From positions 5,421 to 38,432 of the forward strand of contig QHOM01000017.1 of the NCBI GenBank assembly GCA_003218785.1: a stretch of 33,012 bases of DNA, read 5' to 3'. The DNA is from Verrucomicrobiota bacterium (lineage in GTDB: Bacteria; Verrucomicrobiota; Verrucomicrobiia; Chthoniobacterales; UBA10450). The position numbers and the translations under genes are program-made. Below the pieces are notes generated by a model that was not told the origin of the DNA, did no database searches, and saw nothing but the letters and a program-made list of their open reading frames with translations. Positions 18,810 through 27,113 of the stretch are shown piece by piece (the first letter of the stretch is position 1; each line of letters begins with the position of its first letter).

Positions 18810-20102
18810 TTACGATTCGCTCTGGGCGCGGGCGAGCGCAATCTGTTTTCGTCCGAGCCACAGACAAAGGCCGCACCATCCGGCGACGACCGGAACAGCG
18901 ACAAAGCTAATGCTCGGAAGTTCCAAGCCCAGCGCATGCAGACCGCCATATGACCATGCGCCTATCTGATCGCCGGTGCGGTATCCGAGGGTATCGGTCA
19001 CGCTCTTGACTTTGTACTTGTCCTCGCGGCGCAAAACCGTGAACAAAATCTCTCGGGAGGGCCGCATCAACGCGTAAGCCGCGACCCGGCGAGCTACTTG
19101 AAAAACTGCGAGCAGTGCCAGAGTTGGCACGATACCCATTGCAGCAAAGCCCATCATGCTGACGAACGGCATTGCGACGAGTGTGAACCCGACGCCGAAC
19201 CATTTGAGCAAACGGCCGGTGAGGAAGATTTGGATGACAACAGTGATGGAGTTCACCCACATATCCAAATGCGCGAGAAAAACTGTTCGCGCACCGCTGT
19301 CCTTCAAGGCTTCCCGGGTCAAATCCGACTGCTGAAAATATGCCCATGTCGAAGTAGTCGTATAAAGGAGCATAGAGGCGGCCAGTCCGAGAAGATAGGG
19401 CGACCGGCCAATATGGGTGATTCCAGACCAGATGGATCCGCCGATCGGTTCTTCGCGCGCTTGGACAACTTTGTTTCTATCGGTGAAGTTGCTCGGGAAG
19501 AATCGGACTAAAAAGCCGGCGATCACAAACATAACCGCGGCAACCGCCAAAAGATTGGCTGGCCCAATGTCTCGGACATAACGCGCGGTGATGTATGGCC
19601 CGAGAATGCCGCCAAGCGATCCGCCAACGGCGATGAAGCCATAGAGCCGCTTGCCCTGCTCGACGGTGAAGAGGTCCGTCATGAACGCCCAGAAGATGGC
19701 GGTATTGAATAGATTGAAGACGCTGACCCAAACATACAGCGCCCGGCCGATCCAGATTTGCTGCGCCGGTGGACATGTGCGCATCAGAACGAAAAAGAGC
19801 GCGAGATTGAAAATGAAAAATCCGTAAGCGAGCGGAATAAATTTTCTCCGCGACATTCGCGCCACGATCGCGGCGAAGAGCGCATTAGCGATCAACATCG
19901 CTATAAGCGTCGCGGTAAACATCCAGGGCAACGTTTCCAGTCGGCTACTCGCGGCAATGCTGTCGCGAATCGGCCGCATGATGTAGTAGCCGGTGAGAAT
20001 GAGAAAGTGGAAAATAAATCCGAGCCAGAGAGCGCGAATTTCGTCCGCCTTTACCTCAACTACCTTTTCGAAGAGGCGCGCTATCTTCGTTGTTTGTGCC
20101 AT
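18810..20102 (-). CDS. MFS-like transporter, ATP/ADP translocase (NTP/NDP antiporter)-related family
   Basis: ~12 TM; N-terminus KADEIRALWLGFIFHFLILTGYYIMRPIRDSIAAS and FNLFNTAIFWAFMTDLFTVEQGKRLYGFIAVGGSLGGILGP typical of the bacterial Tlc-like family; substrate not inferable. Confidence 0.75.
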   Translation of the reverse strand: MAQTTKIARLFEKVVEVKADEIRALWLGFIFHFLILTGYYIMRPIRDSIAASSRLETLPWMFTATLIAMLIANALFAAIVARMSRRKFIPLAYGFFIFNLALFFVLMRTCPPAQQIWIGRALYVWVSVFNLFNTAIFWAFMTDLFTVEQGKRLYGFIAVGGSLGGILGPYITARYVRDIGPANLLAVAAVMFVIAGFLVRFFPSNFTDRNKVVQAREEPIGGSIWSGITHIGRSPYLLGLAASMLLYTTTSTWAYFQQSDLTREALKDSGARTVFLAHLDMWVNSITVVIQIFLTGRLLKWFGVGFTLVAMPFVSMMGFAAMGIVPTLALLAVFQVARRVAAYALMRPSREILFTVLRREDKYKVKSVTDTLGYRTGDQIGAWSYGGLHALGLELPSISFVAVPVVAGWCGLCLWLGRKQIALARAQSES

Positions 20103-21208
20103 GCGGCGAGGACTTCCGCTTCGCGTCCCGACGTAAGACCGGCGCGCAGTTTAGATTGTCGATCTTGCGGCAACGATTTGAACCACGCGAGGGTGTCGCG
20201 CGCCGTTTCGGCAAGGGGGCGAAACGTCAAGCCCTTGGCCAGCGCGCGGTTGATATTTGTTCGCGCGAGGCCGGGCTCGTCGCCCACCCAGACCGGCATA
20301 TCCGACCATGCCTCAACTTTTTGTTGTTGGAGGAAATCGGCAGGCAACCAGGTAAATTTCGCGTCCGAATTGAGCGCGCTTTTGATCTCGTCGAGCATCT
20401 CGCCGATCACGAGTGGCTTGGCCGGCCCAACAGCGTTGTAAATTCCCGTCTCACGGTTCTCCACCATGCGGATCGTCCACTCAGCCAGATCGCGCGCATC
20501 GATGAATTGAATCGGATCGCTCGGTTTGCCGGGTGCAAGCACTTCGCCGCTGCGATCGATGCGCACCGGCCAGTAGGTGAAGCGATCGGTCTCGTCGCGC
20601 GGCCCAACGATCAAACCCGGACGAATGGTCAATGCTTTTCCCGGAAACCATTTCTCCGTTTCCTTTTCCGACAAGGCTTTGAGCGGCCCGTAGGTTTTAT
20701 AACCGGAAGCTTTTATCGCTTCGAGCGTCTCTTTGTACGGATCTGCACCGTCGTGCTTCGCAAGCGGCGCGTTTTCATCGGCGCCTTTCGTCGTATCGGC
20801 ATAAACCGAGATCGTCGAGATAAACACGTAACGCTCAACGTTTCCTTTCAAAATTTGCGCTGCATCACGCACCCAAGCGGGCAGTGTCGTCGGATTGTCG
20901 ATTGCCACATCCCATTTGCGTCCTTTCAGTGCATCCAATTGGCCGTTGCGATCGCCAACCAATTGTTCGACTTCGTTCGGCAGTTCGCCCGGATGCGTTT
21001 TTCCTCGATTGAAAGTGGTTACCCTATGTCCGCGGCTGAGGGCATAACGAACCTGGTATGGGCCGGTGAATCCTGTGCCGCCGAGGATGAGAATGCGCAA
21101 AGGTTTCACGGATTTCTCAGCGAATAACTTTGTCGATCTAATTCCTAATCCAAACGCGCCGCCAACCGCAGCGGCGAGTTTGATGAAAGTTCGTCTTGTC
21201 GTCGGCAT
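20081..21208 (-). CDS. Tat-exported NAD-dependent epimerase/dehydratase
   Basis: Twin-arginine signal MPTTRRTFIKLAAAVGGAFGLGIRS; Rossmann LRILILGGTGFTGPYQVRYALSRGHRVTTFNRG; start at 21208. Confidence 0.88.
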   Translation of the reverse strand: MPTTRRTFIKLAAAVGGAFGLGIRSTKLFAEKSVKPLRILILGGTGFTGPYQVRYALSRGHRVTTFNRGKTHPGELPNEVEQLVGDRNGQLDALKGRKWDVAIDNPTTLPAWVRDAAQILKGNVERYVFISTISVYADTTKGADENAPLAKHDGADPYKETLEAIKASGYKTYGPLKALSEKETEKWFPGKALTIRPGLIVGPRDETDRFTYWPVRIDRSGEVLAPGKPSDPIQFIDARDLAEWTIRMVENRETGIYNAVGPAKPLVIGEMLDEIKSALNSDAKFTWLPADFLQQQKVEAWSDMPVWVGDEPGLARTNINRALAKGLTFRPLAETARDTLAWFKSLPQDRQSKLRAGLTSGREAEVLAAWHKQRR

Positions 21209-21350
21209 CGGCGTGCATAATCGCTGCCCTTTCCATGAGTGCAATCGGCGGTTGTACGGCGTCTGTGTCAGACACCGCAGGTTTGAATTGGCGTTTCGCA
21301 GAAACGCCCTGCAAGTTATTAGTCGGTTCGACAGAGGTCTCGCCCCACTG

Positions 21351-22283
21351 GTGAAGGAAAAACTTACGCGCCGCGAAGCCACCCGCTTGATCGGCGCGGG
21401 CGCGGCGGGATTGCTCTTTGGTGCGTCACCTGTGTGTACGGCAAACGAATCGTCAACGATGCTGATGCGCACGATTCCTTCTTCGGGTGAGAAGCTGCCC
21501 GTGATCGGCTTGGGAACGTGGCGAACGTTCGATGTCGATCTTACGCCGGACAATCGGAAGCAATTGGAGGACGTGCTTGCCCTGTTCGTGAAGCTAGGTG
21601 GACGCGTAATCGATACGTCGCCGATGTACGGTCGCGCCGAGGAGGTGATCGGCGATCTCACCGCGGCGCTCGGAATTCGGGACAAGCTTTTTCTCGCAAC
21701 GAAAGTGTGGACGCATGGCAAAGAGAGCGGGATCAACTCGATGGAACGTTCATTGGCGCGACTGCGAACAAAACGCATCGACCTGACGCAGGTTCACAAC
21801 CTTGTCGATGTCGATACACATCTCGCTACGCTGCGGGAATGGAAGGGTCAGCGCCGCATCCGCTACATCGGAATTACGCATTACGAGTCAGGTGCTCTCG
21901 TTGACGTGGAAAAAATTATGGGGAGCGAGAAACTCGATTTCGTACAGATCAACTATTCACTGATGGAACGCGAAGCGGAAGAGCGGGTTCTGCCGCTTGC
22001 CCAGGAACGCGGCGTCGCTGTGATTGCCAATCGTCCGTTCGGCGGAGGTGATTTGTTCGCGCGGGCGCGAGCGAAACAGTTGCCCGATTGGGCGGCCGAA
22101 TTCGATTGCCGATCCTGGGCGCAGTTCTTTCTGAAATGGATCGTCGCGCATGCTGCCGTCACCTGCGCCATTCCCGCGACCGACAACCCGCGCCACCTTG
22201 AGGACAACATGCAAGGAAGAATCGGACGGCTTCCTGACGCAAAGATGCGTCAGCGAATGGTTGAGATCGTTTCTTCGTTTTAG
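21351..22283 (+). CDS. Tat-exported aldo/keto reductase (GTG start at 21351 proposed)
   Basis: Twin-arginine-like signal LTRREATRLIGAGAAGLLFGA; AKR motifs LPVIGLGTWRTFDVD, GGRVIDTSPMYGRAEEVIG, KTHRIDLTQVHN-like region, RRIRYIGITHY, VAVIANRPFGGG. Confidence 0.88.
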   Translation: MKEKLTRREATRLIGAGAAGLLFGASPVCTANESSTMLMRTIPSSGEKLPVIGLGTWRTFDVDLTPDNRKQLEDVLALFVKLGGRVIDTSPMYGRAEEVIGDLTAALGIRDKLFLATKVWTHGKESGINSMERSLARLRTKRIDLTQVHNLVDVDTHLATLREWKGQRRIRYIGITHYESGALVDVEKIMGSEKLDFVQINYSLMEREAEERVLPLAQERGVAVIANRPFGGGDLFARARAKQLPDWAAEFDCRSWAQFFLKWIVAHAAVTCAIPATDNPRHLEDNMQGRIGRLPDAKMRQRMVEIVSSF

Positions 22284-22455
22284 TGCTCCTCCTTCTCCCG
22301 TCTTTGGGTCGAAAATCCATGGCCTTGGATTTGGTTTCGCGCTGTAAACAACTCAGTTTCAAGGGCCCCGGGGGAAACTGCAGGCAAAAAATATCGTTTT
22401 TTCAAAAAAAATCGCTTGCAGAGGCAACCGATCTCATCGATAGATCGCGCTCTTT

Positions 22456-23019
22456 ATGCGAAAAATTCTCCCCGTTACCGTCGTTTTTCTTTGCTGCATG
22501 GCCTTTTGTCCCCGCCCAGCCTTTGCGTTGAATATGTCGCCGTCGACACCGGTAAAACCGAGATTTGTTTACAAGGACGCCTCCGGAAAAGTGACCTCGG
22601 CCGACGTTGTCGAAAAATATTATCCGAAGAAAATCGTGCAGCCGTTTGTCAAAGTTGATTCCCAGATCGACCCAAAGCTGTGCCGCGCTGCTACGATTGC
22701 CGAGGAGCGCGCCCGCGCACACTCGCATTGTCTGTGCTGGCGTTTTGTGAAAGAAGCGCTCGTTGCCGCGGGCGTGGTCGGCTCCCGACCCCAGACGCTG
22801 TTGGCGAAGCAAGCCGGACAGGAGCTCGTGAACAATTACGGTTTCAAAAAGCTCCCGGTGTCGAATCCCTATGAAGCGCCGGTCGGCGCGGTGCTGGTCT
22901 ATGGCGGCAGTCGCGCGGCAGGGCACGTCGAGATTCGCACGGAGGATGGTTTCGTCAGCGATTTCCGATCGAAAACGCCGTCGCGTCGGCCGCTGATCGG
23001 CGTTTTCGCGAAGGCTTAG
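22456..23019 (+). CDS. Secreted NlpC/P60- or CHAP-like cysteine hydrolase (putative)
   Basis: Signal peptide MRKILPVTVVFLCCMAFCPRPAFA; candidate Cys in SHCLCWRFVKEAL and His in GAVLVYGGSRAAGHVEIRTEDGFVSDF. Confidence 0.55.
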   Translation: MRKILPVTVVFLCCMAFCPRPAFALNMSPSTPVKPRFVYKDASGKVTSADVVEKYYPKKIVQPFVKVDSQIDPKLCRAATIAEERARAHSHCLCWRFVKEALVAAGVVGSRPQTLLAKQAGQELVNNYGFKKLPVSNPYEAPVGAVLVYGGSRAAGHVEIRTEDGFVSDFRSKTPSRRPLIGVFAKA

Positions 23020-23051
23020 GCTGTCGCCGCAGTTGCTAACAAGGTGGCCGC

Positions 23052-23072
23052 AGGTCCAGCGACAACGGACCT
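23052..23072 (+). terminator. Possible hairpin terminator downstream of the secreted hydrolase
   Basis: AGGTCC-agcgacaac-GGACCT perfect 6-bp stem; no following T-run, so weak. Confidence 0.25.
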
Positions 23073-23179
23073 CTAGGGAAAGGGATAACGGAAGTATTTA
23101 TGTCGATGACCGCTGGAGGCTTTGAGGTTGGCGTCTTCTTAGGCCTCGCAACGAGCCGGAAACATGCGCGTGTAGGAAC

Positions 23180-23764
23180 CTATGTTCTGCGCCGGGCATA
23201 TTCCAAGAATAAATTCAACGACAGCAATGCCGGCACGGTCCAGTGAGGATTCACAGGCTGGAAATCATTCGGCCTTCCTTCCGAACTTGTCGTGGCGCTA
23301 CTAGCAATATTCGCGGGCGATGACCTTGGATTTTTCGTGGCTAAAAGCTTGGTACCGCGCTTGGTGCCGGGTGTTAGAATTCGCACCGTCATAAAATGTG
23401 AATGCGCTTTTGCCCAGGCGAGCGCCCTTTGTTTGGTATCGAAAAAACGATCGATGACGATGGCATTGCGCTCAGCCGCATTCCGCCCGCACGACCGCGC
23501 GGCTTTGCGATTGACGACATCCGGTCCGCTGTCTACAGCCACACACGCCGCATCGGGAAAGACAACTTTGCTGCCATAAGGAATTTTGCTTGGATCGACG
23601 GCGCAATGCCCGTCGCGCAGCCGTGTGCCGTTCCAAGATGCATGCTCGCCCGAACCTTCCCCATGCCAGTAAACCGTGATGCGCGCGAGTACTGAATGCT
23701 CCCCGGCAAACGCTTGGCACACGAGAGGCAACATAAAGCCAATTGCGATAATTAACCCCTTCAC
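23180..23764 (-). CDS. Secreted 3D-domain protein (double-psi beta-barrel, MltA-C/RlpA-like)
   Basis: Signal peptide MKGLIIAIGFMLPLVCQAFA; ARITVYWHGEGSGEHASWNG, CAVDPSKIPYGSKVVFPDAACVAVDSGPDV, AIVIDRFFDTKQRALAWA. Confidence 0.8.
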   Translation of the reverse strand: MKGLIIAIGFMLPLVCQAFAGEHSVLARITVYWHGEGSGEHASWNGTRLRDGHCAVDPSKIPYGSKVVFPDAACVAVDSGPDVVNRKAARSCGRNAAERNAIVIDRFFDTKQRALAWAKAHSHFMTVRILTPGTKRGTKLLATKNPRSSPANIASSATTSSEGRPNDFQPVNPHWTVPALLSLNLFLEYARRRT

Positions 23765-24107
23765 ACTTTTCTCCGCTTAATTCCCGGCGGCGGAAATCCG
23801 GTTACATCCAAAAGGGTCAGGGGAAAATGTGAGGCAATCAATTCGCAACTGCGTCGCCGTTTGGTTCCCACCGAAGACGAATTTCTGAGAGAACCCGCGG
23901 AATCAGCCCTGATGATCGATTGTTAGAAATCCGCTAACCAACTGAGGCGTTAAGTTACGGTGCGATGGCCGCCGCGCCGATAATGATCTGTAGCTGCTTT
24001 CGCTGATTGCGGCCCGCGATTACCAACGGTTGCGCGTAGGCGGCGTCGGAAAACTTGGGAGACGATTGCATCTCGTAATCCACTCGATGTAATTTCATTC
24101 TAAGAGA

Positions 24108-24848
24108 ATGTCTGGCGACCATGTTCCAATTCGCATTGCGATGTGGTCGGGCCCGCGAAATATCTCGACGGCCATGATGCGCGCGTGGGGCAATCGACCG
24201 GACACGCTTGTCGTCGATGAGCCGTTTTATGCATTTTATTTAAAGGCGACCGGCAAAGAGCATCCTGGCGCGGATGAAGTGATCGCGACCGGCGAAACAG
24301 ATTGGCGGAAAGTCGTTGAGCGGTTGACCGGCGCAATTCCCGAGGGCAAGCGCATTTTCTATCAGAAACAGATGACACATCATCTGCTGCCGGAAGTGGA
24401 TCGAGAATGGCTTGGCGTGATGATGAATTGTTTTCTCATTCGCGATCCGCGCGAAGTGATCGGGTCTTATATCAAGAAGCAAGGGGACCCAACATTGGAA
24501 GATCTCGGGTTTGCGCAGCAGGAGCAGATCTTCGATTGGGTGCGCGCTCGCACCGGTGGGAGGCCGCCAGTGATTGATGCGCGCGATGTGCTGGAAAATC
24601 CGAACCGAATTTTAGGATTATTGTGCGATGCAGTGGGGGTCGCGTTCAACGAGTCAATGCTCTCCTGGCCAAGTGACCTGCGCGAAACGGATGGCATTTG
24701 GGCGAAGCATTGGTACGGCGAAGTGGCAGGATCCACATCGTTCCGGCCGTATCAGCCTAAACACAACGACGTGCCGGGACGTCTACGCGAAATTTACGAG
24801 CGTTGCCGCGAATGTTACGGACGGCTTTATGAATACCGGCTGCATTGA
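24108..24848 (+). CDS. Sulfotransferase-like P-loop family protein
   Basis: IRIAMWSGPRNISTAMMRAWGNRPDTLVVDEPFYAFYLKATG, CFLIRDPREVIGSYIKK, VIDARDVLENPNRILGLLCDAVGV. Confidence 0.82.
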   Translation: MSGDHVPIRIAMWSGPRNISTAMMRAWGNRPDTLVVDEPFYAFYLKATGKEHPGADEVIATGETDWRKVVERLTGAIPEGKRIFYQKQMTHHLLPEVDREWLGVMMNCFLIRDPREVIGSYIKKQGDPTLEDLGFAQQEQIFDWVRARTGGRPPVIDARDVLENPNRILGLLCDAVGVAFNESMLSWPSDLRETDGIWAKHWYGEVAGSTSFRPYQPKHNDVPGRLREIYERCRECYGRLYEYRLH

Positions 24849-24883
24849 ACCGTGGATAACGCGGATTTCGCGAATATAAACCT

Positions 24884-24906
24884 AATCAGGAAGCCAAGAA
24901 TCCTGA
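24884..24906. repeat. Dispersed intergenic motif AATCAGGAAGCCAAGAA (copy 2)
   Basis: One mismatch relative to 15182-15198 over 17 nt; followed by tcctga making an inverted CAGGA...TCCTG. Confidence 0.4.
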
Positions 24907-25010
24907 CTCCAATCTCTTTGTTCCTGGTTCACGGGTTCAGATTAAAGTCCTGCTGAAGAGCGGGAACTTAGTGTTCATTCGTGGCCATTCGTGGTTAGAT
25001 TTCCGCTTTC

Positions 25011-25910
25011 ATGCTTCAGAGATTCGATGAGCGAAACCGCGACCTGATCGTCAACATCAACGGGCGCCTCGTGCATCGCGACCAAGCGGGGATCAGTCCG
25101 TTTGATTCAGCCGTGCAAGGCGGTGACGCGGTTTGGGAAGGTTTGCGTCTGTATAATGGCCGGATTTTCAAGCTCCATGAACATCTTGATCGCTTGCATC
25201 GCTCAGCCGTCGCTTTGTCTTTTCCTGAAATTCCGTTACACGAGGCGATCATCGAGGAAATCAAACGCACGCTGGTCGCAAACAAAATGAGCCACGGAGT
25301 GCATATCCGTCTAACGCTCACGCGCGGGGTGAAGGTCACATCAGGGATGGATCCCCGGCTCAATCAGTCGGGGCCGACGCTGATCGTTCTCGCGGAGCAC
25401 AAGGCGCCGGTTTACGCGAAGACCGGGCTCACGCTGATTACGAGTAAAATACGGCGGCCGCCGGCCGACGTTCTTGATGCACGAATTCATCACGCCAATT
25501 TGCTGAATTCGATCCTGGCAAAGATCGAAGCTAATAACGCCGGTGCGGACGACGCGCTGATGCTCGACACGCGGGACTTTGTGGCCGAGACAAACGCGAC
25601 ACACGTTTTCATTGTGCGGAAAGGCGAGCTGGCTACAAGCTGCGTGGTGGCCTGTCCGGAAGGAATCACGCGCGCCACGGTAATCGAGATTTGCGCCACG
25701 GAGAAAATTCCGTGTATGGAAGCCGATCTGAAGCTCAATGATGTTTACGGAGCCGACGAAATGTTTTGCACTGGCACAATGGGCGAACTCGCCGCCGTCA
25801 CGAAAGTGGACAATCGCGTCATTGGCGATGGCAGGGTTGGCCCGATAACAAAACGATTAAGCGACCTTTACGCGCAGCGCACTGCAAAAGAAGGGATTCT
25901 GGTCGTCTAA
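25011..25910 (+). CDS. Class IV aminotransferase (branched-chain/D-amino acid aminotransferase-like)
   Basis: VNINGRLVHRDQAGISPFDSAVQGGDAVWEGLRLYNGRIFKLHEHLDRL, HHANLLNSILAKIEANNAGADDALMLD, VAETNATHVFIVRKG, GITRATVIEI, EMFCTGTMGELAAVTKVDNRVIGDG. Confidence 0.93.
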   Translation: MLQRFDERNRDLIVNINGRLVHRDQAGISPFDSAVQGGDAVWEGLRLYNGRIFKLHEHLDRLHRSAVALSFPEIPLHEAIIEEIKRTLVANKMSHGVHIRLTLTRGVKVTSGMDPRLNQSGPTLIVLAEHKAPVYAKTGLTLITSKIRRPPADVLDARIHHANLLNSILAKIEANNAGADDALMLDTRDFVAETNATHVFIVRKGELATSCVVACPEGITRATVIEICATEKIPCMEADLKLNDVYGADEMFCTGTMGELAAVTKVDNRVIGDGRVGPITKRLSDLYAQRTAKEGILVV

Positions 25911-25922
25911 TTGCACGGTTCC

Positions 25923-26180
25923 CTACCGATAATGATAGCGGAGCTGTGCAGTAAAGAGTTGATCACCGACCTTCTTGTAAACAATCCGATGCTCGGAAGT
26001 GATCCGCCGGGAGCAATATCCTTGAAACGCATGCTTTAGCGGCTCGGGTTTGCCAATTCCTGTGTAAGGATCCCGCATGATCTCCTTGATCAGTAGATTA
26101 ACCCGCGAAAGGATTGCGGGGTCGTTTCGCTGCCAATACAGGTAGTCTTCCCAGGCTTGTGGCGCGAAGACTAGATTCAC
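25923..26180 (-). CDS. yoeB: Txe/YoeB family toxin
   Basis: MNLVFAPQAWEDYLYWQRNDPAILSRVNLLIKEIMRDPYTGIGKPEPLKHAFQGYCSRRITSEHRIVYKKVGDQLFTAQLRYHY: full YoeB signature. Confidence 0.95.
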   Translation of the reverse strand: MNLVFAPQAWEDYLYWQRNDPAILSRVNLLIKEIMRDPYTGIGKPEPLKHAFQGYCSRRITSEHRIVYKKVGDQLFTAQLRYHYR

Positions 26181-26182
26181 GC

Positions 26183-26434
26183 CTAGAGCTTCAACTTGCG
26201 TTTGAGGCCCTTGCCGCGTTCCAGCGCATCCACTGCTTCGATCAGACGCTTCGCGTTTGCCGGCGAGCGGAGCAAGTGCGCCGTTTCCTGAAGCGACTCA
26301 TACTCCTCAAGGGAGAGCATCACCACCACTTGATCCCGGTTCTTGGTAATAACAACAGGCGCGTGATCTTCGCAGACGCGGTTGATCGTGCTGGCCAGAT
26401 TTTCTCGAGCGGCGGTATAGGTAATTGACTTCAC
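26183..26434 (-). CDS. yefM: YefM/Phd family antitoxin (GTG start 26434 proposed)
   Basis: VKSITYTAARENLASTINRVCEDHAPVVITKNRDQVVVMLSLEEYESLQETAHLLRSPANAKRLIEAV; directly upstream of the toxin. Confidence 0.93.
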   Translation of the reverse strand: MKSITYTAARENLASTINRVCEDHAPVVITKNRDQVVVMLSLEEYESLQETAHLLRSPANAKRLIEAVDALERGKGLKRKLKL

Positions 26435-26473
26435 TTGGACAGGATACCTGCCCATACGACGCCGGCGCAAGGG

Positions 26474-26499
26474 CCCGCAGGCAGGCTATGCCTACTGCC
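26474..26499 (-). repeat. Degenerate GTAG-footed hairpin (copy H) overlapping msrA stop codon
   Basis: On - strand GGCAGTAGGCATAGCCTGCCTGCGGGC: AGGCA-tagcc-TGCCT stem next to a GTAG; TAG is the msrA stop. Confidence 0.45.
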
Positions 26500-26980
26500 A
26501 AGTCTTCTCTTTAAACAAGACCCCGAATTTTCCTGAGCGCGCGAGCTTCTCCTTTGAAGCCTCTGCAATCTTCTTTTCTTCCGTGCCGTTGTAAAAAATC
26601 GCGGCACGATAACTAGGCCCGATGTCGGTGAACTGGCCATCTGCCTGCGTGGGATCGATTTGCCGCCAGTAAATGTCGAGCAACTGATCGTAAGAGATTC
26701 TTGTGGAGTCGTATGTGATTTCGATTGATTCGCGGTAGCCAGTTTTTTCGGAGGAGACGAGTTGGTACGTAGGATTCGGTTCCGTCCCGCCAGAATAACC
26801 AACGACGGTTTTGATCACGCCTTTGGCCTTGTCGAACGCCGGTTGGATGCACCAAAAGCAGCCGCCGGCGAAGACTGCGGTCCTCGTTGGTGGAGAAGAC
26901 GAATTTTGGCCGTGGATAGGATCAACAAAAAGCGCAACCGCAGCGCTAAAGAGCAGAGCAAAAACAAGGAGTCTTTTCAT
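26492..26980 (-). CDS. msrA: Peptide-methionine (S)-S-oxide reductase MsrA, secreted, C-terminally short
   Basis: Signal peptide MKRLLVFALLFSAAVALFVDPIHG; AVFAGGCFWCIQPAFDKAKGVIKTVVGYSGG, WRQIDPTQADGQFTDIGPSYRAAIFY; ends after KLARSGKF-GVLFKEKTWQ without the usual C-terminal YHQ region. Confidence 0.88.
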   Translation of the reverse strand: MKRLLVFALLFSAAVALFVDPIHGQNSSSPPTRTAVFAGGCFWCIQPAFDKAKGVIKTVVGYSGGTEPNPTYQLVSSEKTGYRESIEITYDSTRISYDQLLDIYWRQIDPTQADGQFTDIGPSYRAAIFYNGTEEKKIAEASKEKLARSGKFGVLFKEKTWQ

Positions 26981-27113
26981 AATTGTCGAATCTTAGACAA
27001 CGCTGGGAGCAGTTTGTTCCGGCTTTTGGGCTTGCCGGTATTCAATCAGGCTTGGGCTTCGGCACTGCTCGCCAGGCAGCCTAAACGTTTGCTGACCACT
27101 TTGCCACTGCGGG

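Noticed and set aside
19758-20441. 227-aa + strand ORF
   Set aside because: Antisense to the transporter and epimerase genes; no domain signature.
20090-21127. 345-aa + strand ORF
   Set aside because: Fully antisense to the well-supported epimerase; sequence shows no family motifs and is a GC-rich shadow ORF.
21209-21778. N-terminal extension of the - strand epimerase ORF
   Set aside because: Overlaps the aldo/keto reductase on the other strand; the Tat signal at 21208 is a better start.
23765-24107. Possible tRNA or small RNA in the 340-bp spacer
   Set aside because: No cloverleaf, T-loop or anticodon arm could be assembled by eye; insufficient support.
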